Part shown: piece after piece, positions 53,776 through 64,000 of the stretch
Position numbering within the stretch: the first letter of the stretch is position 1
Layout of the letters: each line of letters starts with the position of its first letter
Source of the DNA: Pyrenochaeta sp. MPI-SDFR-AT-0127
Lineage: Eukaryota; Ascomycota; Dothideomycetes; Pleosporales; Cucurbitariaceae
DNA length: 64,000 nt
Direction of reading: 5' to 3'
NCBI GenBank assembly: GCA_020747015.1
Contig: JAGTJM010000002.1
Location: 1,178,001 to 1,242,000 of the forward strand
Notes under the pieces: generated by a model
Seen by the model: the letters and a program-made list of their open reading frames with translations, nothing else
Told to the model about the DNA's origin: nothing
Databases searched by the model: none
Made by a program: the position numbers and the translations under genes

Positions 53776-56700
53776 GCCACGCAGATATATCGACTGGGGG
53801 GAGGAAACCAGAGCTTAAGAGATTCCGAGTAGCGGGACAACGGCGGGGTGTTCCTGCGCAGGGACCGAATCGTTTGTCGGGCGTCGTATACGTGGGGGCG
53901 ACGTGAGTGGGTGACACCCAGGGACACTCTGTCGATGTGAGGCGAGGCGGTGGAAGGGAAAAGAGGGCAGGCAGCGGATTTGCCAGCGGCGAGTGTTATG
54001 TGCATGTATGTCTTCGCTGGTCATTGATGATTTGCCCGCACGAGGACGAATGGCCAGTGCGTCATAGGCGATTCGCTCCTTCCGGGATCGACTTGTACCT
54101 CGTGCCCGTGGAACCCCAACCCGCCATCCCGCACACCACGCTCTCTCCACGACGGCTTGCATTTATCACGCACACCACCACGGCGACGCCTGCAAGTAGT
54201 CAGTCTTAGTGGCTGACTGGAACTTTCCGGCTCCTTTGCGGCTGTAGCGGCTTTTCGTGTTTGCCTCAGCTTGGAAATTCCTCAACCCACCCCCTTCAAC
54301 CCTTCAGCTTGCCAATACGCTACTGTGGCTGGCAGATCGATAAAAGGGTCGCTTGTGTTGTCACACCTGCCTGAATACAGTTCTCTTCTAGTAACCGTAT
54401 GGCCGTTTTGGGTGACACAGCCGCACTCAGTACGAGGACCCATCGATCGGTCGTTCAGTCGTTCAAGGGCTGACATGTCATGGTTGTAATCAAGTGCCCA
54501 GTGGTATGGAGGTGGTTCCTTTGACTACACTTGAACTGCAATAGAGTTTCCAAGACATTAGGCAGCTTACGATTCGGGAGTTCACTTCAGGCAGGTCTTG
54601 CTATTTCTTGCCCAAGGCCTTGAATATGGACTGATTGAAAATCGATTTGACCTTGTTCATGCATGACCTAGTCTGGAGAATGGTGTACAACACCTCAGCT
54701 CCCGGAATCGTAGGGTTCCAGTGCCCCATGATCAAGTTCTAGATGACTTACTTGCCGGCTAGGGGACTATGGATCTTCGATTGTCAACTGCGTGGCGTCT
54801 TATCGTAGAATCATGTGCAGTTCAAGGCAGTCTCGCCAGCAGATGCACAAAACTTACTGCCAAGGCCACTCAACCAATGGGAGAGAAACTCTCCTGAAGT
54901 CAATGTGAAGTTGAAAGTCGACGTGTCGTTGTACAGTCATGCTTAGCTAGGGTCTGCCATCAGGTAAGAAAGCTTGTCAGTGACAACCCTCAGGGGAAGT
55001 GCTGATTATGGTGTCAGCATGTGTGCAGCATTGCACAGAGTATATGACTTTTACAAAAACTAGAGTGGAGTGCTATTAATACGATAACGAGGATGTCTGA
55101 TCGTCTTTTCTATTATGGTGCTTTGTTTAGGAATGTCAAAGCCTGTCTCTCATGCACAACAAGGGATTGGTAGTTGCGGTCAAGAGTATTTATAAGAGTA
55201 GTCTTGCACACGTGGCATGTGAAGCAGCTGCTTCAGCATGCTACTCTACACAATATAGATGTACGTTGTCGAAGTGCAGACACGAAGAGTGGAGTCAACG
55301 GGATCGTAGCAGGACACGAGATACATCCACAATGCTGGAAATCTCCTCACCCGTGCGGGAGGAACAACGGTTCACAAGTATGATTGCATCATACGCAGGC
55401 AAATTTCCTCAAATCATGGTCAAGTAATATCTCGGACCAAAGTCAGGGTAATATTTTAGACTTCCCTGCTCATATGCGATACCAGGCCGTATCGCTCACC
55501 ATATACGACGGAAGGATCTGGATATCACGGTAATTTGCACGTTTGATGAAGGGGTGTCCTTGTCGATCCTCGGCGGCAGTCCGCGAGATTGGGGATTCCT
55601 TCGCGGGCTCAGAGTAGCCTCGCGATTCGTGTGCCGAACTCATATGCAAGACTTGCTGGGTGCGTTCCCAACAGTTGCAACCGAAGAACAAAAGGATCGA
55701 AGGAGAAAAAAACACCAGCCTGGCCAGAGTGGGCTGTTGAGATTCGGAAGGATCCGAAGAAAGTGCGATGGGCCGATCAGTGCTTGACAGTGCTAACAGA
55801 GGCTGTGCAAAGCTTCATTCGCACGTGCAAGGAAAAGGAGTTGCTGACAATCCGTCATAATGTGTGCAGAAGAATTGCACAATTTCAATAGATGACGGTA
55901 TCCTAACCAAGACGGCAGACGCTAATATAAGAAGAGCTTGGTCTGATAACGCGACTTGGCCCCAACGTCCCGCTGTGCACGCCGCCAATCCCGCAGCTGG
56001 CTCGGGGACGCTGGATTGAGCAGCCATGTCCGCTTGCTCTGGTGCACAACTGGGCGCGAGGCTGTGGCCGAGTGGGCGCGGGAAATGAAGTCTACGTGGA
56101 CAGTGGGCTGAAAGTTCTGGAACCGATGGCATGTCCACTGTGCTGGGAAAAGGAGTGGAATGCGCTTTACCTGATTGCGCTGGGCAGGTCCGCGAGCGAG
56201 GTGTTGAGCAGGCAACACTGAGGAATCCAGCAGAAGTGCAGGTCAGTGGTGAGCGTGGAAGACAAGATGGTGGTGTGCATGCATGGCAGTCGAGGCTGAC
56301 CTTCCAGAACTGGGGCTCAGGGGAACCGCAGGCGCTTCTGGCGCGGCTGTATGGTCTGGAGCACACAACAGACGACCCTGTGGGCAATCTGCGGTTCTCT
56401 GGCCAAAGGGCCAATCATGCAGCGCAGGTGTCTTGGGTACCTGCATTAGCGATCCCCATGTGCCTCTAGCGCCGCCGGAATGGGGCGGGATCTTCGATGT
56501 TTCTAAATAAACGGCCAGGTTCGCATGCAAGCCTCCTGAGTTTTGTGCAGATGATCTGGGTGGAGAGGCAGGCGGCCGATGCGCCAGCTGGGCGAGTGCG
56601 AGAGAAGCCTCCACCAGGCGCATTGCCGTCGCTGGACGAAGAGGCCCTACTCTGTGCGTGTGGGGTGCTCCTGGAATGTCGAGTAAAGCCGGGCGAGGGC

Positions 56701-57274
56701 AGCCAAAGGTCAAACACTGTGGCTGCGCTTCATGACAGGCCCTGGCCGCCATTCACTTCCCGCCATGACAGGGGACCCCGTGCCGCCAGGGGCCCGCCAG
56801 CCAATCGCAGGCCCTGTCAGCCATATCCCGAACGTGAAGCGCCTCATCTTCTCCTCGTGCCCGTTCTCTTCTCTCTTCACCTCACTTTCCTTGTGGGAGC
56901 GTTCCTTCCTTCGTACCCATCTTCGCCGTTCGCTGCAGCTTCCGCCGTCCATCCATCTTACCACAGTCATTCTTTTTGGGCCGGATAGAGTTTGTTACTG
57001 CTTACCCTTTTTGCCTGCATCGCCCTCACCACTCCTTTGAGACGGCACCCGACCACGCATACCATACGTGCATATATACCTTTGTCAATCCGCAACCACG
57101 CCCGACCCACAACCCTTGATCGACCTGGCCCCACTGCGACGTCTCCAGCTGCTTTTGATGCCCGCATACACCGTCACGCCGACAACCACACTAGCTGCGC
57201 TTTTACTTCTGCTTCGAGTACATTTTTAGCAGCATCCATTTCGGCGACCAGACGAGACTCTTCGTCGCAGAGCC
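53776..57274. other. Long intergenic region upstream of the SKG6-like gene
   Basis: About 3.5 kb without a supported gene. A 100-codon frame at 55589-55891 has a protein-like second half but no motif. The last 700 bp is GC- and CT-rich and likely promoter and leader. No RNA gene or mobile element was recognised. Confidence 0.5.
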
Positions 57275-59381
57275 ATGCAGCACTCACATCACCACAGCCA
57301 CATGCACCACCACGTGAGGAGAGACGCACATGTCGGCCCCAGCAGTAGAGCAAGCCAGACAATGGTGGAGCTGGCCAGTCGCGTTCTCGAGGCCCGCGCA
57401 GACTCGACCTGCACAAGCGACAGCGATCCTGGCTGCACAAAGCCCACCCAAGTCCCTACACTGGCCATCGCCCTCGCTATAGTGTACGTCTGACTGCTCT
57501 GCTCTACTAATCCCGCTGACCTTTTGCAGAGTGCCCGTTGTTGGTCTCACCGTTGTCCTGCTCTTCCTTCACCGCCGAAACAAGAAGAAGCTACGGGAAG
57601 AAGACGCAAAAGACAAGTACAAGTCAATGGACTTTGGCCTGACGCCAGGGGTGGGCGGCCCCAAGGGGAAGAAAAAGGGCCCTGAAATGAGCATCTCAGA
57701 GAAGGAAATCCGCGGAGGACACGACCGAGGCATTTCGCTGGAGACTGGCAGCCCTTATATCCTTCCTGTTGGCCTGCACGGCTCCCGAGAGTCCTTCCAC
57801 TCTCTTTCGCGCTCACAACACGACCCACACGACCCGTACCGCCCTGTTGCCTTTGTCAGCGACAACCAGAGCATTCGCAGCCAAGGCCGCAGTTACCGAA
57901 ACGACAACGGATCTCTATACACCACCTCTAGCGGAGGAACCGAGCGACACAGGATGGGTGATGGTCTATTGAAGAACGCGCAACGCATGTCTACATCTCA
58001 CCCCATGCGCGGTGAATCGTTATCTCCGGACGGCTCTCGATCCCCAGACTCTAAATTTCCAGACCCGGCCATTGCCCTGAGTCCATTGAATCCACGATAT
58101 GACAACGATCCGCTGCCAGCCCCCTTGGCACCATCAGCACAGCCCAAACAAGAGTTCACCGCCTTCAAGCCTACAGATGTTCCCATTATTCAAGTTCCCG
58201 AACCTGCCGCCACCAACAGGCAGGTCACAAAGTCCCCTGTCCAGACCACCGCAAGCGCAACTGCTTTCCCGCCCCGGATACAGTCTCAACAAGCTGTCAT
58301 GCACGAGAACGCCAATACTACCAGCATGATCAGCACGTCCAGCTACGGCGACGGCTTCCAAGTAACTCCGCCATCACCTCGCCATAGTCAAATCCTGGAA
58401 GAGCCACTGTCTCCAACCCCTCGACATCCCCAAGGCCAGCATAACACAGGTCTAGGTGTGGACGACTTTGGCCACAACACCAACCGTATGTCAATGAGTC
58501 TTCGCCCTCTGCCTTCGGACGACCCAGAGGAGAACCCTGAGCAGCGAGCAAACCGTATCCGATCTTTCTACAAGGAGTACTTTGATGATTCGAAACCCGA
58601 GCCCATCGGAGGGCATACATACACCGAGTACTATGAGGATTATGGCTCAGAATACCAGGACGGTACCATGTTCGACTCGCGCAATGGAAACTTCATCGTT
58701 GCTCAACCCAATGCGCCCTACGCTGAGCCAATTACTCGTCGTGCCATGACACCACCACCACGAGCACCTCCCCGATTCCGTAGCAACACGGGTCCTCGTG
58801 GCCCTCATATGTCCAACAGCTCGGTGGCTTCATCCCAGTACCCACCGCGAAACATGTCCTCGATGAGTGGGCGTATGGCAGCTCCCGGCCCCAAGAGGCC
58901 TCTGCCTCCACCCTCCAACCTGTCTTCACTACCCACTCCTGCCAAACTTACAGAGGACTCGATGGTCTTCAATCCAATCGACTTTGCACCCCCAGTCTCC
59001 TTTAGGGAACGCCAGAACGGTATGAGGCCAGACAGCCCACTGGGCACCCCAAGGCCATACAGCCCATCAGTACGATCACATACACCGCTTGTCGGTTCTT
59101 ATGATGATCTAGCTGTGATGCCCAGCCCCCACTTACTGCGGAAGTCAGGCACCTTCACAGCCCTCGACTTCGCGCCCCCACCACGTTTCCGTGACCCTGG
59201 CTCAAATGCCTCCGACGCCGGTTCCATCCGTTCAAACCGTTCCGGTATGTCGGCTGCAGGCAGGTTCGCTGTCCGCAGTGGAGCCAATCGCGTCAGCAGA
59301 ATACCTAGGGGAGTGGTCGGTACTAGAGATGATTTCATGGTCCAGCTCCGACCTCAGATGAACATGGTCTCGAGTGCATAA
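57275..59381 (+). CDS. Single-pass membrane protein, SKG6-like
   Basis: Exons 57275-57483 and 57530-59381 (46 bp intron) give 686 residues. A short, His-rich N-terminus (MQHSHHHSHMHHHVRRDAHV) and a Cys pair (TCTSDSDPGC) precede one membrane helix at about 61-83. The helix is built across the splice (LAIALAIVVPVVGLTVVLLF) and followed by basic HRRNKKKLREEDAKDKYKSMDFG. This arrangement resembles the SKG6/Axl2 transmembrane group involved in polarity and wall signalling. The cytosolic part (about 600 residues) is disordered, Pro/Ser-rich, with a short helix EENPEQRANRIRSFYKEYF and an acidic YTEYYEDYGSEYQDG patch. The motif DFAPP-x-x-FR occurs at residues about 554 and 616. No signal peptide is visible before the helix. 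Polarity or wall function is inference. Confidence 0.8.
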
Positions 59382-60795
59382 GCACCAGTACCAATATCAA
59401 AGGTCACCGTACGAGCATCTAGCTCAATTCACCCGTTTAACGACAAGTCAGCATACACACAGCAGCTCGCTGGCAGAGCTTCCATTTATCTCGATCTCGA
59501 CAAAAGCTCATATCAAATGCTTCTATATAGTTTCAAGCGGACATGACGATTTCCTTCGAATGGCATAGACAGCGTGCGTTTGCTCAATCTTTGGCTTCTT
59601 CTGCAAACCTTGCACCCACTGCGACATTGTGTTCTTCCTTTATTTCCTCATCGCGGTCTAGTGTACAGTACACGACCGGCAGATTATTCTCTCTAGGGCT
59701 CATACAGCGGTTAGCGGCAAGGCACTGGCGTTAAATGTCTAATTTTTATTCTTTCGAGGGGGAGAGGTGTAGAGGAGCCTTCTGAGTTGAAAGGCGAGTA
59801 GTGGGGTGGAGAGCAAGGGTGGTTTGGAGAGAACATGTGAAGTTGAGTATGTTGGATATACCGTTCTTGTGTCTGAGATATTGTGCATATAGAAGGGAAT
59901 GAAAAGACATCGAAGTACATTCATTGTCAACTCTTACTGATACTTGTGCCTCGTCACCGATGTCAATCGGAAACGTGAACGAACACCTGTTTTAAGTCAC
60001 AACATTATAGGAGACGAGGTATCAGAGTAACAATTAACCTATAACGCCAAGAGCCTGGTGGTGAAACACGGCTTTTGAGTTCGACGAAGTACACAACGGA
60101 GAAGCATAGATGGAAAAACTTATGGTATGTACGGCTCAGATCCGATCCTAGCTTGGCAATCTTACATGTTCCATTGTGTCTCACTCGGGACCCGTAAGCA
60201 ATGTGCAACTTGTCCGTAGCATGCCATTTAAGAACATGTGTTGTCATACGGAATAACTAGATTCCACAATTGTGCAGTGGCTACTTGCCAAGTTCTCCCT
60301 ACACGAATTTAGGTAGCAGAAGGAACGAGAATATCTCTATAGAGAGAAGTTTTCAGAGTTACTGGCCTTTCTGAATCAAATTAGCACTGAGCCATGTTTC
60401 GGCTCCCACTGTTGACTCTACTAGATAGTGTGTAGTCACACTTGGAAGCTGCGGTATGAGACTGTTTGCTTCACAATATTGTTCTGCAAACACAGGTGCC
60501 CATTCAGAGATATTAGCGCACAGCACCTCAACATGAAACAATATGTGTGAACTGCCTCATCATGATCCGCACCCTGGAAAAGCGCTGCGCTGTCGAACAG
60601 GTGGTAAATATGCCCTAGTAAATATAAATATTGATGAAACCAAGCGAGAACATTATACGATAGACTGATCAGAGCAACAGAGGAGTCATACAATTTCGTT
60701 CCTGATTCAGCGAAAGGAGTCTCTTCTGGTAGTTGCAACCGTACAGACCAAGCGGTCCTTTCCATCCACACAACCCAGCATTCTCTCACTATTCC
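59382..60795. other. Convergent 3' flanks, no gene seen
   Basis: About 1.4 kb between the SKG6-like gene and the secreted-protein gene, AT-rich, with only short frames. Confidence 0.55.
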
Positions 60796-61218
60796 TCAGC
60801 AATCATACCAGCACTTCATACTATTCGCAACCCCCATTCCCTGACACCTGTTATCAAGTTCATTCGGCAGATTCGCAATCTGGTTCTGACAATTGTTATC
60901 CGAATACGCCTGACAAGCAACTCCCACCAGATCCATCACCATGCCGTAATTACCAACCGTGCACAGGCAGTTGAAGGAGCTGTATTGAAAACAGTGGCCA
61001 CTGCAATCGGGTCGGTAGCTGCCGAGAATATTCGAGCACCATGGCCCAGTGAGATAGGTTACACATGGTCCGGCCGGTTCACATGGAGCTCGGCGTATGA
61101 GACTAGTTTTTTGGGTAGTATCAACTCCAGGCTCGTTGTCGACAGCGATGGGATTGGCTGATGCTAGGTGGAGTAGAGTAGAGGGTAGCAGAAGGCGTAG
61201 GATTCTGGCGGCGCGCAT
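60796..61218 (-). CDS. Small cysteine-rich secreted protein
   Basis: A single-exon gene of 140 residues. The N-terminus is a signal peptide (MRAARILRLLLPSTLLHLASA), followed by a short acidic pro-region ending in a dibasic RR at about residue 43, a likely Kex2 site. The mature part of about 98 residues contains twelve cysteines, enough for six disulfides: APCEPAGPC, PWCSNILG, DCSGHC, NCLC, ACQAY, NNC, RC, KCWYDC. Short size, secretion and high Cys content are the usual features of fungal effector or antimicrobial-like proteins. I do not recognise the cysteine pattern as a named family, though a CFEM-like or hydrophobin-like fold is not supported by spacing. A role at a host or microbial interface is inference. 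Confidence 0.8.
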   Translation of the reverse strand: MRAARILRLLLPSTLLHLASANPIAVDNEPGVDTTQKTSLIRRAPCEPAGPCVTYLTGPWCSNILGSYRPDCSGHCFQYSSFNCLCTVGNYGMVMDLVGVACQAYSDNNCQNQIANLPNELDNRCQGMGVANSMKCWYDC

Positions 61219-63189
61219 GGCTAGCAGATGTCACGCCGAGAATGATTGCAGGACGAAAACGATATTTTTGTGAAAAATGCAGGACGGGAATTTGTTTGCG
61301 AAAAGGCCCCAGATCTTGAAGGATAGTTAGAACAAAGTTCGTTGTATTTTTAGTTGCAAGATTTCGTGTCCAGTTGGTGAAGCTAAAGGATTTATTTCAT
61401 GGTTGAGGGATATGCCACTTATACATGGCACGTAGGAAAATTCCAGCTAACTACATCTAGTCTTTGGTAAAAAACGTGTAGCAGCGACGAAAAGAATAAC
61501 GCCCATGGTGCCACTCTCCGCACTGGTGCTACGTTACCTTACTTCACAGACAGTGATTCGTCAACCTCGTTTGTCTGGCACAAGGAGCTGGCAATATCAT
61601 CTCCAAGAACTGATTAGAGCCAAAGTTAGGAAGAAACAGATGGGCATGAGATAGCGATGATGTGCTGTTATTCGCACCATTATTAACCCTACACTACGGA
61701 CATAGGACTTGGCACGCAGTTTCTGCTGTCTCTTGTCTTACGAGGATGTATTCTGAACAATGTAAGACACTCTCGCCGGTCGCCGAGCTTATGCACTACC
61801 TTCTGAGATATAGTAGGCACTGCTAGAGATGCGTTTGTGAAGGCAGAGTCACCCTCTTACCTATCATTTGGCCCTGGGTTGTTCCCCTGCGATACCCAGT
61901 GTGTCTAGGATACTGTAAGTAGGAAATTTTCCCGGCAGGTCGATATATAGGTCGCAACCGTGAGGTAAGTCATCTTGAGTGGCGCTTGTGTTGGCACGAG
62001 TAAAGAGATGGCTGCTGCAAAACAAATAAGGACAAGAGTGATAATTTGCTAAACGCTGGATCCACTTTTCAAACAGTTCATCAGTCTCTAAGCTTTTTCG
62101 CGTATCCCATCCTCAGTTCGAGTTTGGTGTCACATACGGTAATGCTCGGTTTTGTTGATGTACTTACTTTAAGAGGGTCACAACGACTTGTTATTGGATA
62201 GTCGTGAGGTAATGGTAATACTGCTCCACACTAGCAAAACCACTACGATACATTGGCCATGATAATCACGGAGGTAGCTTGGGGTGAAATAAAATCCCTG
62301 CGCTTTCCCGAGAGGAGGGCTTCAGAGTAGCCGGAAAGGGCAGATCATAAGTCATGCAAGTCCTCAACAGGGCTTTGAAGGCTAGTGGAAACACTCATTA
62401 CTTGCGATGTCTACTTTTGGTTATCAAAACATCACCCTCTCTGCTGAACATAAAGTCTGTTCCCTCGTCCACTCCAAAACAGTGGCTATTTTGGTAACAC
62501 TGGGCTGCAGACCGTACCACTGAACATGCTTCAGCTTAAAACCTTACCCCGCTGATTGAGCGCAACACGATATCCAGTTGCATAGTGCAGTCCAACCAGG
62601 AAGCGCTTGGAAACGCTGTACCGTGTTGTAGCTGAACTCAGCTGCTAATCAGTGTGGTTGCACCAAACCGCCTCCATACAGTTTTTTCAGCTCTTGAAGA
62701 CTTTCTCACCGATGAGATCGACATGGCACGGAGACGCACATAAACTGATCTTGCAAATTTTGAGCTACGGAGGAGATGGTGCGCTAGTTTGCCATAGTCA
62801 ATTGGGGGTTTTGCATTTTCTGATAGTCCCCAATTCACTTTTCAAAATCTCGTCGAAGAAGTACGGTATGAAATACCATTGCCATAAACCTTACAGCAAG
62901 CACTTTGCGATTCATTTATGGGCATCACTATGTTCTAATGACGCCCACATAGAGTTGCGTAAGACAAAATTCTAAGAGGCCAACAACCTCACTGAAAAAG
63001 TTCTTGTAGCAGGGGGTGTTGTGTATCTGGAGTCTCTGTTTGATGTGCTCCGGAAACTCATTTACAGGATCTGAACACGATCGCTGAGTGTGTCCGTTGA
63101 TTTGATCATCCATCAAGTATTATTGCTATTTTCGAGTGTATTCTACTCTTGGCATACACCCGACTAGGTTAGTCCTTTTTCGCCCATTA

Positions 63190-63340
63190 CATCAGCAAAA
63201 TCTGACTTGGCTCAACCTCGGCTCATTGCTGCTCTGGCTTGCACTGCCATTGCTCGTGCTGTACTTAAGCCCGCTCGTGGTCGCTCGCGCTCTGCTCATG
63301 CCTGATCACGCTTGCTCACGATTGCAATCTTGTGCTCAAC
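63190..63340. repeat. GCTC-rich low-complexity stretch
   Basis: The motif GCTC or its near variants (GCTCA, GCTCGTG, GCTCGCGCTC, TGCTCATG, TTGCTCACG) recurs about ten times in 150 bp. It looks like eroded short-period repeat sequence; no coding reading is supported. Confidence 0.45.
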
Positions 63341-63544
63341 CCCTGTTTTTTGTTCAGGGTCCTGATTCTGGTCCCCTTTCCCCTCGCAACTATGAGCAAC
63401 TTTACACGATGTTACACCTCATGGTATTCCGCAGCTGCCTCCGACCGAAAAACGAGAGGCTTTGGAGGCGCCCGGTTTTAGGGTCCTCCGAAGGCTGAAT
63501 AAAACATATGGCTTTTCAGGCGATGGTCCCCGTTGGCTATTAAT

Positions 63545-63668
63545 GCTCCGTGGAGAGAGTCTTTGTGGAGAGACTTTCTCTATGGATAGACTTCTCCAAG
63601 GAGAGAAATGCTCCGCGGAGAGAGGCTCCAGGGAGAGAATCTCTTTATGGAGAGACTCTTTGAGGAGC
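63545..63668. repeat. Degenerate minisatellite of CTCC-NN-GGAG short palindromes
   Basis: Four ten-base units of the form CTCCNNGGAG occur at 63546-63555, 63594-63603, 63611-63620 and 63626-63635, each followed by AGAR. Further partial units (TGGAGAGACT, ATGGAGAGACTC) fill the gaps. Two copies are preceded by AATG. One unit, CTCCGCGGAG, is a perfect palindrome. Confidence 0.65.
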
Positions 63669-64000
63669 CCAGCCAGCACGCAGTAAATGCAGAGCCTCGT
63701 TGACTTGTTCACATCTCTCGGTTTACTTCCTGCTCCAGTTGTTCACTTATACTCTTGTATAATCTGGCTAGCCCCAGCGTATGTATTGTTCTATGTATTT
63801 CAAGATTTTTGACTTGATTTGACCGCATTTTTGATGAAGGAATACAGGACTATATTATATCCTAGAGGTAGTCCTAGTTTCGGGCCCTCTGAATGCCAAG
63901 ACTACCAATTTGCACATTACGTTCTACGATCAAAGTATTTGGTTACCTACTGCAAAGAACAATCAAGCTTTTCTCGCAGACTAACTGACCTTACCCAACT

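Larger units (their letters stand above)
61219..64000. other. Gene-poor right end
   Basis: About 2.8 kb without a supported gene, AT-rich in its left part. It holds a GCTC-rich stretch (about 63190-63340) and a degenerate minisatellite (about 63545-63668). No intact transposon frame is visible. Confidence 0.55.

Noticed and set aside
63419..63712. 97-codon minus-strand frame with repeated LSxE/SPxR peptides
   Set aside because: It starts at a non-ATG codon and its peptide repeats only reflect the DNA minisatellite.
1..64000. CRISPR arrays, rRNA, tRNA and intact transposons
   Set aside because: No regularly spaced direct repeats, conserved rRNA stretches, GGTTCGANTCC-type B boxes with matching A boxes, or transposase/reverse-transcriptase motifs were seen on either strand by eye.

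Overview
The window is nuclear DNA from a filamentous ascomycete (Pezizomycotina), most likely a Dothideomycete. Genes lie on both strands, are often interrupted by 45-65 bp GT-AG introns with CTAAC/CTGAC-like branch sites, and encode typical fungal proteins: a Mnn9/Anp1/Van1 mannan polymerase subunit, a GPI-anchored Ecm33-type wall protein, DASH subunit Dad2, Get1, Ypi1, a PTH11-type rhodopsin-like receptor domain and DUF3431. The class-level placement is an inference from overall character. No bacterial features, rRNA, tRNA or CRISPR array were found.

I support 24 protein-coding genes. 0-13 kb: a mitochondrial NAD+ carrier (YIA6-like) and, divergently, QCR7 of respiratory complex III; a 3-methyladenine DNA glycosylase; an Ecm33-like GPI protein; a serine-rich orphan with an unresolved 3' end. 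16-28.6 kb: a GT62 mannan polymerase subunit; an SPF45-like G-patch/UHM splicing factor divergent from a peroxisomal AMP-CoA ligase (PCS60-like); a protein with two matching cysteine modules; an NmrA-like Rossmann protein divergent from a DUF3431 membrane protein. 28.6-39.1 kb: a more AT-rich accessory stretch with a six-exon NLR-like protein without an NTPase domain and three lineage-type proteins. 39.1-53.8 kb: a PTAR1-like prenyltransferase-alpha repeat protein divergent from GET1; a 916-residue receptor-transporter fusion; a three-helix membrane protein; shugoshin and DAD2 sharing one 303 bp promoter; and the PP1 regulator YPI1. 57-64 kb: a single-pass SKG6-like membrane protein, a cysteine-rich secreted protein and a gene-poor end with a degenerate minisatellite.

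Functional pairing is seen at the divergent promoters. Two mitochondrial inner-membrane proteins share one that carries an inverted CCAAT box. Two chromosome-segregation proteins share one that carries an MluI cell-cycle box (ACGCGT); their neighbour YPI1 is a PP1 regulator, and PP1 also acts at kinetochores.

The most unusual item is the gene at 44446-47245. It joins a seven-helix PTH11-like receptor domain to a twelve-helix FucP-type sugar permease in one reading frame, with the whole junction inside a single exon. Exon boundaries given here were read by eye from frame, splice consensus and family resemblance. They have not been checked against transcripts.
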